Assembly (NCBI GenBank): GCA_015680685.1
Contig: MNCI01030356.1
Location: forward strand, 524,365 to 588,364
Length of the DNA: 64,000 nucleotides
DNA from: Gnetum montanum
Lineage: Eukaryota > Streptophyta > Gnetopsida > Gnetales > Gnetaceae
Direction: 5' to 3'
Below, in pieces: positions 1 through 10,300 of this stretch. A model generated the notes under the pieces. It saw only the letters and a program-made list of their open reading frames with translations. It was not told where the DNA came from and did not search any database. Each line of letters starts with the position of its first letter. Position 1 is the stretch's first letter. The translations under genes were made by a program, and so were the position numbers.

Positions 1-1360
1 CTCAAACTCTTGCCAGAACCTCAATGAATCCAGCGGAACATGAGGATGCACTGGACAGATTGCTTCAAACAGGATAAGTTTTGACGTCTCTGTTTGACAT
101 CCCCCAGGATGTAACAGCAATTCAATTAGACCTGATTTCCACAAAGGGGAAGCTGGTCATATCTGAAGTAAGGGCTGAGCATGCTGAAGCTGAAGTGCAG
201 AAACTACAAGAGCAGCTCGTAGCCTTACAAGTAGCATAGCGGGATCCTTTGTAATTTGTTCCCATAGACCAACTAAAAAATTTCAAAACTAAGCAATTAA
301 CAAAGCTAATTACAGAAATAAGAAGTTGGCAGAAGAAAAGGAGATAGCCACTTGGGATGCCTCCGCAGAACAAGTGCAAACTCATGTGCATCTTAAGGCA
401 CTCAAGGCCTTAGAAGAAGAGAATAAGCAGTTGGTTGTAGATAATCTTTAGTTGACTTCTATGGAAAAACAAAAGAATGTTCTCAATGAACACTTTCATC
501 AGCTACGAGAATAGTTCATTCGAGTCAACCGAGATGTCAACTGTTTAGCCAGAGAAAATTGAACCCTCTCAATGGAGGAGGTATGCGCTATTCGTCAGAA
601 ATCAGCAATCAAAATAAGTGCATGGCAGAATGAGGCTAAACGACATGAGAAGCTGAAGGAGCATTTTCGTGATCAGGTGGGGATGTACAAATAAATCCTG
701 GAGAATTAGATCCATATGGCCAAGGCTCAAATCAACAACATCAGTGCTCAGCACAATAATTGGAGGCTCGTATTGGACACTTACGCCTTCGCCCACTAAG
801 AGGAAGTTAAGAATCGGGACTTGCAGATCCAAGACTTAACAGAGTACATGGAGTTGGCAAATCTCTGGTATGCCAACCTTGCCATGTTAACAGTAGGGCA
901 TCTGAGGTTAGAGCTTGAGTAGTAGGTAGCTTCCACCCACATTAAATTTGAAGTAGAATTTGCAAAGTGTAAGAAGTTGGCTGAGAAACTAGATGTCACA
1001 ATTTTTGAACTTGTGGTCGTAAAAGAAAGCTACCAGGGCCAAAAGGACATTGTAACTGACTTGGCTCGAAGGCTAATAGACCTTCATGAATACAAAGATA
1101 AAGCCAGAGCCTATGAAGAGGAATGACGGGTGTTTGCGGCATGGTATGTCAAAGCCAATCAGATGTTCCCGCAACTACCCTGTCCGTGGGAAGTGCTGAC
1201 TCCATCAAACATCGGAGCATTAGCATGGATGGAACAAGACCCTCAGACTGAAGAGGAGAAGCTCCAGTCCATACTTCAATGCAATCAAGCTTCAAAGCCT
1301 AGAGCACGTGACAAGGGAAAACCACCCATGGAGGAGCCACCACCACCAGGAACTACATGA
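1..1360 (+). pseudogene. ORF2 C-terminal coiled-coil fragment (P0)
   Basis: This is the decayed C-terminal half of the palindrome-family ORF2. Read across frames it is rich in Glu, Lys, Gln, Leu and Ala in heptad-like order, which points to a long coiled coil. The last open stretch (1130-1360) is 76 codons and contains WYVKANQMFPQLPCPWEVL. It ends in a proline-rich tail, EEPPPPGTT, directly before the stop TGA. The same tail ends ORF2 in P2 (stop at 25062) and in P3 on the minus strand (stop at 58833). Several in-frame stops and frameshifts show it is not functional. The N-terminal plant-transposon-protein domain lies outside the window. Its function is not known; the coiled coil suggests self-association. 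Confidence 0.75.
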
Positions 1361-1526
1361 GTTCCATTTTTTGTAGTGTAGCATTTTTTTTTGTTGTGTC
1401 TTCCCACACTACGGAATTAGTCCATTTCTTTTTCTAGTTAATAATCCCATACCTATCCACTGTGTAATTAATGAAGCTTTTTCTCCTTGTAACTCAAGGA
1501 CGAGTTTTTATTCAGTCGTGGGGGTA
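1361..1526 (+). other. P0 3' untranslated region and polypurine-like tract
   Basis: This non-coding stretch lies between the ORF2 stop and the LTR. It ends in AGTCGTGGGGGTA, the presumed primer site for plus-strand DNA synthesis. The same motif directly precedes the 3' LTR of P2 (25206-25218) and of P3 (minus strand, 58642-58654). Confidence 0.6.
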
Positions 1527-1548
1527 TGATGAGACGCAATTTGCATAG

Positions 1549-1663
1549 GCTGCAATATTGCGTACGTGATATCGCATCCCCTAGGATATCGTGTACACGA
1601 TATCGCATCTTCCCTACAATATCGCGTATGCGATATCACAGTCCATCGCCATATCTATAAATA
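1549..1663 (+). promoter_or_regulatory. LTR palindrome array and TATA box (P0)
   Basis: Three to four imperfect copies of a palindromic unit are visible, each two GATATC cores around a GTAC or GTAT centre, for example GATATCGTGTACACGATATC at about 1593. They are CpG-rich in otherwise AT-rich DNA. A TATA box follows about 15 bp later. The same order (array, then TATA) is seen in every LTR of the family and once inside the element. A promoter role is inferred from position only. Confidence 0.6.
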
Positions 1664-1973
1664 AGATGCAGCTCTTCCTTGTAGAGGATATAGTTTAGTT
1701 CTGTAGAGAAGCTCTAGTAGTTTGATCCCTACAAAGTTAGATTTTTCCTGTGTTTGCCCGCAATGTGGTGAATGTAATTGTACGGTGTCTTTATTTGAGT
1801 GTGCTGTACTTGGACACACACATGACCGGAAATAAAGATCAAGATTACTTCATCATTGCAGCATTCACTTTGTTATTTATTTAAATGTTATTTACTATTT
1901 TCTCTCTCTCACCCTTAAACTCCTAGAACGCGAAACGAGTACAACTTGATTACGAGCATTTAACTGTGACTAC

Positions 1974-2095
1974 TTGGTAGCCCAGTGGCGTAGCTAGGAT
2001 CTATGCTTGGTAATCTCAGTGGTGTATTTGGGATCTACGCTTGGTAATCCCAGTGGCGTACCTAGGATCTGCGCTTGGTAGTCCTAGTGGTAGTC
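1974..2095 (+). repeat. 33-34 bp tandem repeat inside the P0 LTR
   Basis: Three full units and a partial one begin at 1974, 2007, 2041 and 2075, each starting TTGGTA and containing CAGTGG and GGATCT. The other LTRs of the family have fewer units (for example around 17800-17850), so the unit number varies within the family. Confidence 0.75.
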
Positions 2096-2436
2096 ATGCA
2101 CGAAGTCCAAGATGTGTACGGTTGATCAAGGAATCGGTTGCTCGTCGCAGTTAGGCTAGATTAGATTCTCTTACCCTTTCCCTCCTAGCTTAGCTTAGTT
2201 AATATTCTTTTCCATTGCCTTCAGGAGTAGCATAGATTAGGAACACATCATACACCTCATCTGGACTAAACCATACGTGACAAGTACAATACTAGTCTAG
2301 GTGGGAAGACAACGAACTACGACCTAAGGCTAACTATCTAGGTGTCACAACTAGTCCATCTGCGGAGTTTGACTGAATCTCACGTGCGATGCTCGTTTCA
2401 TATGGTTGAGTGTAGGGGGTACCTCACCACTCATCA

Positions 2437-3054
2437 AGTGTGATGATTATAATTGTACGACACCTTTATTCGAGTGTGACGTACTTCAACACACACATGA
2501 CCAGAAATAAAGATTAAGATTACTTCATCATTAAAACATTCACTTAGTTAATCATTTAATTGTTATTGTTATTTATTTCTTTCATAGTTAATAACTCTTC
2601 ACCCTAAACTCCTTAAATGTAGAATGAGTACGACTTAATCATGAGCATTTAAGTGTGACTACTTGGTAACCCAGTAGTGTACCTAGGATCTGTGCTTGGT
2701 AATCCCAATAGTAGTCATGCATGAGGTCCAATATGTGTATGGATGATTAAGGAATGGATGCTCATTGCACTTAGGCTAGCTTAGATTCTCTCTCCTATTT
2801 CCTCCTAGCATAGCTAAGATTATTTTCCATTGTCTTGAGGAGTAACATTAGTTTAGGAACATATTATACACCTCACTCTGGACTAAACCATACATGATAA
2901 AGCCAATGCTAGTCTAGGTGGGAAGACAGTGAACTACAATCAATGAGTAACTATCTAGATACCACAACTAACCCATCTACAGAGTTCAACCAGATCATAA
3001 GTGAAATGCTTATATTCGTATGGTTGAGTGTAGGGGTACCTTGCCACTCATCAT
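2437..3054 (+). repeat. P1 5' LTR, 5'-truncated
   Basis: This corresponds to the last two thirds of the P0 LTR, starting at the block around 1763 (GTGAATGTAATTGTA-like) and ending CTCAT just before the primer site. The palindrome array and TATA box are missing. It abuts the end of the P0 LTR at 2436. Confidence 0.8.
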
Positions 3055-3072
3055 TGGTGCCATTGCCAGGGA
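3055..3072 (+). other. Primer-binding site (tRNA-Asp type, mutated)
   Basis: TGGTGCCATTGCCAGGGA lies directly after the LTR. It differs from the TGGCGCCGTTGCCGGGGA primer site, complementary to the 3' end of plant tRNA-Asp, at a few positions. All the changes are C-to-T or G-to-A. Confidence 0.8.
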
Positions 3073-3185
3073 TGGTGCTAGTTATTTAGATTAGTTACAT
3101 CATCCAAGATCACTGTAACAAAGTATTAATGATACATCTTTTAGAAAAATTTAATTGTAATTAAATCACACACAAATTTACAACC

Positions 3186-5510
3186 ATGTCTCTCCCACAA
3201 GACTATGACAACGCAACAACTAGTAAGGTAATTGATTAGAGAACCAATGAATTATATAATGATGAAGATAAAGTTTGGAGTACTCAACCTTATGTAGGAG
3301 TCCCCTACATTCATGAACACCCCAATGGTACTCAAATACTTTCATCATCCAACTCTAACACCTCTAGTAAGGACCAAAAATCCCATAGAATGAGGAGGAC
3401 TAAAAGGCCTAGGACCTTCTTAGTAACTAATAGGAATCTATTGGGGGATGATTGGAAAACTCATAAAATTCATAATGAGTTTTACAGTTCCTTTTCTTCC
3501 TTTACTCCTTCAACGTTAGATTGTGACATAGATGACTATCTTTCAAGGGATCGATGTAGACCTAAAAACTAAGCTCACAAGGAAAATCGAGAACACCAAC
3601 ATGAAGGACAACATTGTTCCAATGCACAAACTCACAACCCACTTAGTGATGATGAACCCCTACTGGCCACTAAGAGCCTAATGTTTATACAAGAGGTTGT
3701 TCAAATATCCCGTAGGCATCATAAGGAAAGCCATCTACCTAGGCTTGATTTAAACAACTTTCTCAAGTTTGTAAAAGGCTATGATTTAGATCTGCAACAA
3801 CATATACAAGTCTTCTACGATGCCTACATATGGAACAATATCAATAATGGGTGGAAAAAACTTAATCTCTTTCCTATGACACTTGTTCGCCATGCAAAAG
3901 TATGGTATGGGTCCCTAAAACCAAAGTCAATTCGATGTTGGCCAACAATGATAGAACTCTTCGCTGAATGATATCAAAGCTATGCTAGAGTGTCAGCCTT
4001 GATGAGACAAATCCAAGAATAAAAATAAGAGCAACATGAACCCTTGGAGATGGCCTTAGAAAGATATTATGCTTTGTTAAACAACTTCCTAGGCCATGGA
4101 TTCTTTGAGGAAAGGCTAATGTACCATATCATAGATGGGCTCTGTAATGAAACAAGGGAAACCCTAGGGATGTATGCCTGAGGTCAACTATATGAGCTAC
4201 AAACCCATGAACTCCGAGAGCTTATTAAGTAGGTAGCAAAAGAAGAAGGAAAAATGGCTAAATGGGAGAATGTTAAAAACTCTCAATGGGATCAAAATCT
4301 CAAATTAGAAAAGGTCCATAACCATAAAGAGGAGAAATCAACTCACTGCAAGGAGGTGGAACCATCTTTGCTAGTACTATAATCATTAGATGAAGTTAAG
4401 GCAAAGATCAATAGGATGATGGAATGGATACATGGAAAATATGAAGAATATGCTAACAATAGTAGAGACACAACTATGCCAAATCAAGAAATAGGACAAG
4501 ACACTATGTAATAATTAGGACAGAGGGTAGAAGATAATAAGAATAAGAACTCAACTGCCAAGTTCACATATCAATGCAATGTTTGTTTGTACGATCACCC
4601 CAAAGGCCAATGCCCAATTTTATCACATTTACATAAGAATTGGGGAGGAATTTTACATCTAGATTTTGTATAGAAATATCAGGCTCAACCACAATGGCAA
4701 AAGCCCCAGTCGTGGGGGAAGCCATCACCAACTTAACCATATCCTTTGTATGTCCCAATGCCAAATGCTTACTATGTTCAACATCTTGTTTCTCCAACCA
4801 GATGATCATCCTCTACTTCACATCATCATTATCATTCTCTAGAATACTATCCACTCATATCCTCATCGCCAAGGTCACCACATCATGTACCTTACACTTT
4901 TCCTCAACAAAAATATTCTCATCCTTCACCTCCTTATACATCACCACTAGTTGTTCCTGAAGGGTTTGCACTGCAACATCAACCCATGAATTTTTCTTGT
5001 GCTACTATAGACAATATTAGTGGAAACCCACCATACCAAAGGCACCCCTTCTTTAGACGTGACCGTCAAAAGGTACACCTTAGTTTTGAAACCACTGCAT
5101 CCTCCAACCCAGCACAAGTCCAACATTGTGATGCATCTTCCTCTTTGAACCCAATGCTTCATGTTACCTTATCAGAGCCACCAATTAATACTTAAATAAT
5201 CATGTGGCCTAGTGAATCTAGCCATGAAGGAAAACATATTGATCCTTGCATACCATCTTATGGTCACGAGTGCCATAGTGGGTTAGCTCCTTATCACATG
5301 ACCACATTTTGTAATCTTCCCCACTATGCCTACTACATTCAAGTGTGTGAACCCCAATTTGGGTATATCCCTACCACCACCTCGAAAGACACTCAGTGGT
5401 TTGGCTATGACTAGACTCCAATGTTTCCAAAATGCTTGGATCCAAATCTTCCATTTATTAATTCTAGCCATGCTCAATCATTTAATTATGGGGGGTATCC
5501 CCCATTCTAA
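3186..5510 (+). pseudogene. gag: gag, Athila-like (P1)
   Basis: This is a decayed gag. The ATG at 3186 matches the gag start of P2 (18343), and the stop at 5508-5510 matches its end. The core capsid-like part (about 3680-4250) contains WKKLNLFPMTLVRHAKVWYG and ERLMYHIIDGLCNETRETLG. It follows the pattern of plant Athila/Tat Gag (retrotransposon gag family). A zinc-knuckle-like motif, CNVCLYDHPKGQC, lies near 4575-4615, and a Pro/Thr/His-rich C-terminal region follows. P1 has an N-terminal segment (about 3300-3640) that P2 lacks. In-frame stops at about 3969, 4019, 4025 and 4183 and further frameshifts inactivate it. Some stops (TAA where P2 has TGG or CAA) look like C-to-T or G-to-A decay. 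Confidence 0.8.
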
Positions 5511-6900
5511 CAACAGCAAAATTAATAAATTTTTTCCTTTTCTTTAATTTTATAATATTTTTTTTTCCAATTTTTCATCTTTCAATTTATTATTTTGTCT
5601 TTTTTTCTTTTTATGAGTAATCTCATCTACAAATAAAACACTCATGTAACTCATTGGTTGAGGTGTTGTTCTATGCTATCAAGTCTCAGATGACTAATTA
5701 CTTGAATAGGGAGCTCATAACATCCACCTACTTGTTCCATTAATAAGAGGTTCTACTCTGGGTATAATAATATTCTTAACATCATAAAAACTTAAAAAGT
5801 AATTTTGTGCTCATTATACCTAGAGCGAAGAAGGATGGACTAAGTGGGAATGGCTAGGGTGTGACATCAAGGGGACTTGTGGATTCTCTTTGGTGACATA
5901 TGTAGGAGTATGATGTAGCTTGGTTGTATTTAGATCCTTGTAGATCTAATGAAAAATGGAGTAAGATTAATCAAAAGGCACTCAATCAAGGAAACTCAAT
6001 GCTATTCTAGGGGGTTCCACTAGAAAGACATGCACTCATGCCTGAAGGTAGGCAACTTCTTTGGATTAAGCATTCAAAAAAGAAAAGAAAGAGAAAGCAA
6101 GAAGAGTGTGCCAAAGCAACCACATAAACAAAAAAAAACATGTGTGCCCCAAAGAAAAATCACTCCTACCTGGAACAAAATGTCAAGTGATCATATGCCT
6201 TGTTGTCATGATGCTCTTATGGTTGTCCATCATTTAATGAAGCAATGCAATGTCACTGATCAGAGGAATGGACTTGGTCCTAATTTTTGAGTGAAGGGTT
6301 AATGACACATTAATCATGCCTTACACTAAGGATTCATTGTGCCCTAGGCTAGTTACCTCATGTTCCACTCTCTGCAATCCCTTCTACAATTCACCTCATC
6401 TTGCTATCCATGTAATTGGGACTTGTGGCTTGTGTAGCTTTGAATTTATACCTCATCATGGTGGTATTTAAGTGTGTATGTTTTGTGAAATTGGTGTAGA
6501 TTACATTTAACCCTTCTAGTGCCTACGAACATTTTAAGGTGTGGTTACATAAGGGCATTATAGGTTGGAACTTGCTTTGGGGAGGATCCGCTTGCGTGAC
6601 TTTTGTAATTTGCACTCATCACACATTACCTTCACATCATTTTACACCCTCTGAGTATTGCATTACCACCATTCTTCTTTCCCTTATCATCCTTTTGGTT
6701 CAAATGTTCCTATGCGCAAACACATGTCCTCTTTCCTCATACTCTTCATGACTTTCATTGCCAGATTTTACACCATTATCCTTTTTATGCCTTTAGTCCT
6801 AATCAATATTACCCTGGACCATTTCCATCAACTTCAAGTCCTTCATGTTTGAGTTTGGAATATCAAAAATTTATCATTTTTATTAAATACCATACTCTAA
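5511..6900 (+). other. Conserved non-coding spacer between gag and internal promoter (P1)
   Basis: About 1.4 kb with no convincing coding sequence. It aligns in blocks with 20324-21720 of P2, including the stretches around 5640-5790, 6010-6300 and 6540-6590. The similarity is expected from shared descent. The position is where pol would lie in an autonomous element. Confidence 0.6.
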
Positions 6901-6907
6901 ATAGGCT

Positions 6908-7000
6908 ATGATATCGTGTATGTGATATCACATCAAACACGATAGTGTGGCCGCGCTATCGCATACGTGATATTGTGTCACATGAAACTGTAAATATGGA
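6908..7000 (+). promoter_or_regulatory. Internal palindrome array upstream of ORF2 (P1)
   Basis: Decayed palindromic units (for example GATATCGTGTATGTGATATC at 6910-6929) are followed by a weak TATA-like TGTAAATAT at about 6990, some 495 bp before the ORF2 start codon. This is the same layout as at 21731-21820 in P2. Confidence 0.5.
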
Positions 7001-7487
7001 TCCCCCTGCAAATGTCAACATCATTTGCAACTGTTCACGCAGGATATTTTTTCAAATTTTCTTCTATGACTTGCAACTTGCGCATATCTTGTTCCAACAG
7101 CCATAACTCGCTTGCTAGCACTCTGATTTTCATTTCGATCGAACCTTCTAAACCTAGAGTGTTCAGCTTAGTCGTGGGTGAGGGATACACTTTGAATTGT
7201 GCATAAAATTTTTGAAATTCATCATTACCCAAAGGACACTATCAAGGATAATTAATTATAAACATGTGCCAAAAAAAATTTCATCTCCTCACTTATACTG
7301 AGAAATTAAAAATTGTGAAGCCACCTAGTTAAAGTGGGTTAAATATTAAAATCTTTTGGGGGCATTCTCACAAAAATTCCTACTTTAAATCACACGGAAT
7401 AAGAGACGAATAAATTAAGGCAAGAAGTAAGGTATAACTTAACTTTGGTAAGCAACCTTACTAATGACTGACCCTGTGTGATTGCAG

Positions 7488-7742
7488 ATGGTGCCAAAGC
7501 ATGGACAACAAGAAGGACCCTCTCAAGGTGTGTCCAAGTGACCTAGGAGAGGTAGAAGACAAGTGTCTCCTGAACAACATATAGAGCAGGAGGCTCAATC
7601 ATTTAGCATCCATCAAGAGACTCCTACTACTATACAACTGAGATAGGTAGAAGGAGGAGTTGTTGTAGCACCTGAATCGGAACAACAACTCACGTTGTCC
7701 CCAGAGTGTGTTCAAGCCATCCGTGAAAAGTCCACGTTAGCT
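7488..7742 (+). pseudogene. ORF2 N-terminal fragment (P1)
   Basis: ATG at 7488 aligns with the ORF2 start of P2 at 22286, and both are preceded by a CAACCTTACTA block and a TGTGATTG block. The fragment holds the Gln/Glu-rich start and is cut off before the plant-transposon-protein domain, at the point where the 180-bp array begins. Confidence 0.65.
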
Positions 7743-9480
7743 GCCCCTCATTTTTCCACACTAAGCATGGAAGTCCCAATGTGGAAAATGGGGGGAAGTC
7801 CAAAAAATGCCTTATCAACCTTGAAACAATGAAATTTTAACATCAAGTAGCAACAATCATCGCCAGTGATCCTGGAAACTTGCATGCATCATTGAAATTA
7901 GCCAAAAATCACAAAAATATTTCCCTTGATTTTTCCATGTTGATCATGGAATCCCTAGCATGGAAAAATGAGGGAAGTAAAAAAATCACTCATCAACCTT
8001 TAAGACAACCAAATTTTAACACTAGGCATTGACCATTATTACTAGCAACCTTAGAAGCTCGGATGCATGACCAAAAGTAAAAGTGACCATAAAGCATAAA
8101 ATAGCTATCCTCTGAATTTTCCACACTGAGAATGGAATCCCTAGCATGATAAAAGGAGGGAATTTTTATAAACCACTTTAAAAACCTCTAAAATGACTAG
8201 TTTTGGCTCTAGACCCTAGCCTCTAAGCCTAATAGCCTTGGAGGATGACATGTAAAGTCGATTGAGGTCAAATTGGTTAAAAATCCACTTCCCCTTATTT
8301 TCCATGCTAAGCTCTATATCCCTAGGATGGAAGAAGGGGAGAGAATCCAAAAAACCACTTAGTGAGGCCCCAAATTATCCAATTTTGACATAGATCCAAA
8401 GTCCTCAACCTCGATAACCCTGGAGGTTAACATGCAAAGTCGATTGAGGTTAAATTTGGTCAAAAATCCACTGCCATTTTTTTTCCATGTTGATATTTCT
8501 ATCATCAGCATTCAAGAAGAGGGAAGCCAAAAAACCACTTAGGAATACCCAAAACTATCAAATTTTGACATGGATCCATAGCCCTCGACATTGATAATCC
8601 TAGGAGGTAACATCCATGGTCGATTGTGATCTAAATTGGCCTAGATCTAGGATTCTTTCTTCTTCCACACTAGAGTAACCTCCCTAGTGTGGAAAAAATG
8701 GGGGAATTTTCTTTTCCACTTTAAGAGATAATATGACACTCCCAAAAACCAAATATCTTCACCGAAAAAGCCCAGGACCTCACAGCCTCAAGAGTTTACT
8801 TGTCTAACTTTGTCCCAACCTCCAAAATACATTCCCCCCATTCTTCCATTTTGGTGTAACTCCCCTAGTGTGGAAATATGGGGGAATACCTCAAGTACCC
8901 TTTAAAAACTTTCAAACATGCCCAAAATCAACTAGAAACTTGTAGAAATGAAGTTTGTAATCGTAGGAGCCTACAAACCTAGTCAAAGTTCCCTAAAACC
9001 GATATAAATCCATCAAAAAAGTGTCATCATATTTTTATCACACTAAGGATACTATACCTAGCATGGATGAAGAGGAGGAAGTCATTTCAATACCTATTAA
9101 TGCTCAAAAAGGCCTTGAATTTCCTTGAAACGAAGCTAGGAGATGCACAAGTTCTAGATATGGGCTCTAGCCACCTATTTGACCATGTTTGATCTTTTTT
9201 TCTTTTATTTTGGTTCCCCATGCTAACCCCCCTCTTTTCCATGCTAGCCAGCATGGAAACAAAGGGAAAAAATTTAGAACTTGCTTTTTGGCCTTTATAG
9301 ACCTTTGGGGAGACCAATTTTGATGGATCTAACCCTGCGCTACCTTGGGAAGGTTCCAAGACTTCAATTTTGGACCTATGAGCATTCTAAAAAATATTTT
9401 CCTTGGTCTCCACACTAAGGGTCCTTGTTTCCATGTTGATCCTAGTCTGGAAGCCTCAAGGCACTTGATTTTACAATCTA
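7743..9480 (+). repeat. Tandem array, about ten units of about 180 bp
   Basis: A core of the type TTCCACACTA...CTAGCATGGAA recurs at about 7754, 7933, 8119, 8299, 8483, 8663, 8844, 9037, 9214 and 9409, giving intervals of roughly 177-195 bp. Each core is an imperfect hairpin; in the unit at 8663-8694 it is a perfect 11-bp inverted repeat (TTCCACACTAG / CTAGTGTGGAA) with a 10-nt loop. Downstream of the core the units share blocks such as AACCACTTA and TCCAATTTTGACAT, strongest between the third to fifth units. Similar cores occur at about 14140-14320, beyond the Tat pol, so the array may belong to the untranslated part of that element. Confidence 0.8.
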
Positions 9481-10300
9481 GATAGCCCAAAAACAACCTT
9501 GATTGATGTTTGAAATCACCTAAAAGCCTTGTAGCCTCAAAACATGGCCCAGTAAAGCCTAAAAATGGTAAAACACAATCATGTTTTACCTATATTAAAA
9601 AAATTTTATCATATATGGCCTATTTTTCCTTATTATGTAATGTTTTATCTTATTTTTTAGACTTATGTTGCCTAATGGACATGGTTGACCTTCTATGGCC
9701 TCTATATAGCTTTATGTGTTCTTTTTTTGTCTTATTACAACACAATTTGTGTTTGTTTAGCCTTGAAATGGTATCCAGAAGTGGGGTTTGGCCTTCCTTG
9801 AGCACAGTTTAACACCATATGACCATGGCTTACTAAGGCCTTAAATTGGCATCATGGTCCAATAGGGCCTTAAACTGGCAAAACTATGACCTTTAATGAT
9901 CATTTTTAGCCTTACTCCCTATATTTCCCCTTGTTTAACCTTTATGTAACCTTTGTTTACCTCTATTATACTTTTCCAAATTGACCTTATCTCATTAACA
10001 ACCTTGGATGGCCTTGATTGCATTATATTTGCATACGATTTATGACATATTAACATTATTTATTCACTTTTACCTAGATGCCACTTAATATGATTTTGGT
10101 TGATATGTAGGATCAAAGTATGAGTACCTAGAAGCAAATTATTTTGCCTTTGTATCTACATGGACCTCATGATGATATTAAATGATGTATCGACTATGAT
10201 TGCTTACATTTTGAGCCTAAGAGTCTTGTAGACCACATAACCTTGATGAAGAAATCTCTAGAATGGCCTAAAAAACTAGCCAAAACCTTGACTTAAAAGC
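9481..10300 (+). other. Non-coding region upstream of Tat-type pol
   Basis: No recognisable coding sequence. The phrase AGGGCCTTAAACTGGCA and variants recur at about 9815-9890 and again beyond pol at about 13640-13730. This suggests related flanking sequences on both sides of pol. No TG...CA LTR boundary could be fixed. Confidence 0.35.

Larger units (their letters stand above)
1..2436 (+). mobile_element. Palindrome-family LTR retrotransposon P0, 3' part
   Basis: This is the 3' end of an element that begins outside the window. It holds the C-terminal half of ORF2, a short untranslated stretch, a polypurine-like tract (TGGGGGTA, ending at 1526) and a full LTR that starts TGATGAG and ends CTCATCA. 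The order matches the complete copy at 17402-26080. The sequence after 2436 is part of another LTR of the same family, so P0 either inserted into that LTR or recombined with it. Confidence 0.85.
1527..2436 (+). repeat. P0 3' LTR
   Basis: This is a 910-bp LTR with TG...CA ends inside a short inverted repeat (TGATGAG...CTCATCA). It carries the palindrome array at its start, a TATA box (TCTATAAATA, 1654-1663), a GACACACACATGA-type block conserved in all LTRs of the family, and a small tandem repeat at about 1974-2095. Confidence 0.85.
2437..7742 (+). mobile_element. Palindrome-family LTR retrotransposon P1, truncated at both ends
   Basis: This copy has, in order, a 5'-truncated LTR, a mutated tRNA-Asp type primer site, a broken gag, a non-coding spacer, an internal palindrome array and the first 85 or so codons of ORF2. 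It parallels the complete P2 copy over its whole length. Homology to P2 stops at about 7742 within ORF2, where a tandem repeat array begins. I did not find the rest of its ORF2 further downstream. Confidence 0.8.

Noticed and set aside
1549-1640. Palindromes as a replication origin or operator cluster of bacterial type
   Set aside because: They occur in LTRs and one internal site of a plant retroelement, next to TATA boxes; nothing prokaryotic is present.
7743-9480. CRISPR-like array of regularly spaced repeats
   Set aside because: The units are about 180 bp, the similarity extends beyond the core, and the context is plant transposon DNA; this is a tandem repeat.
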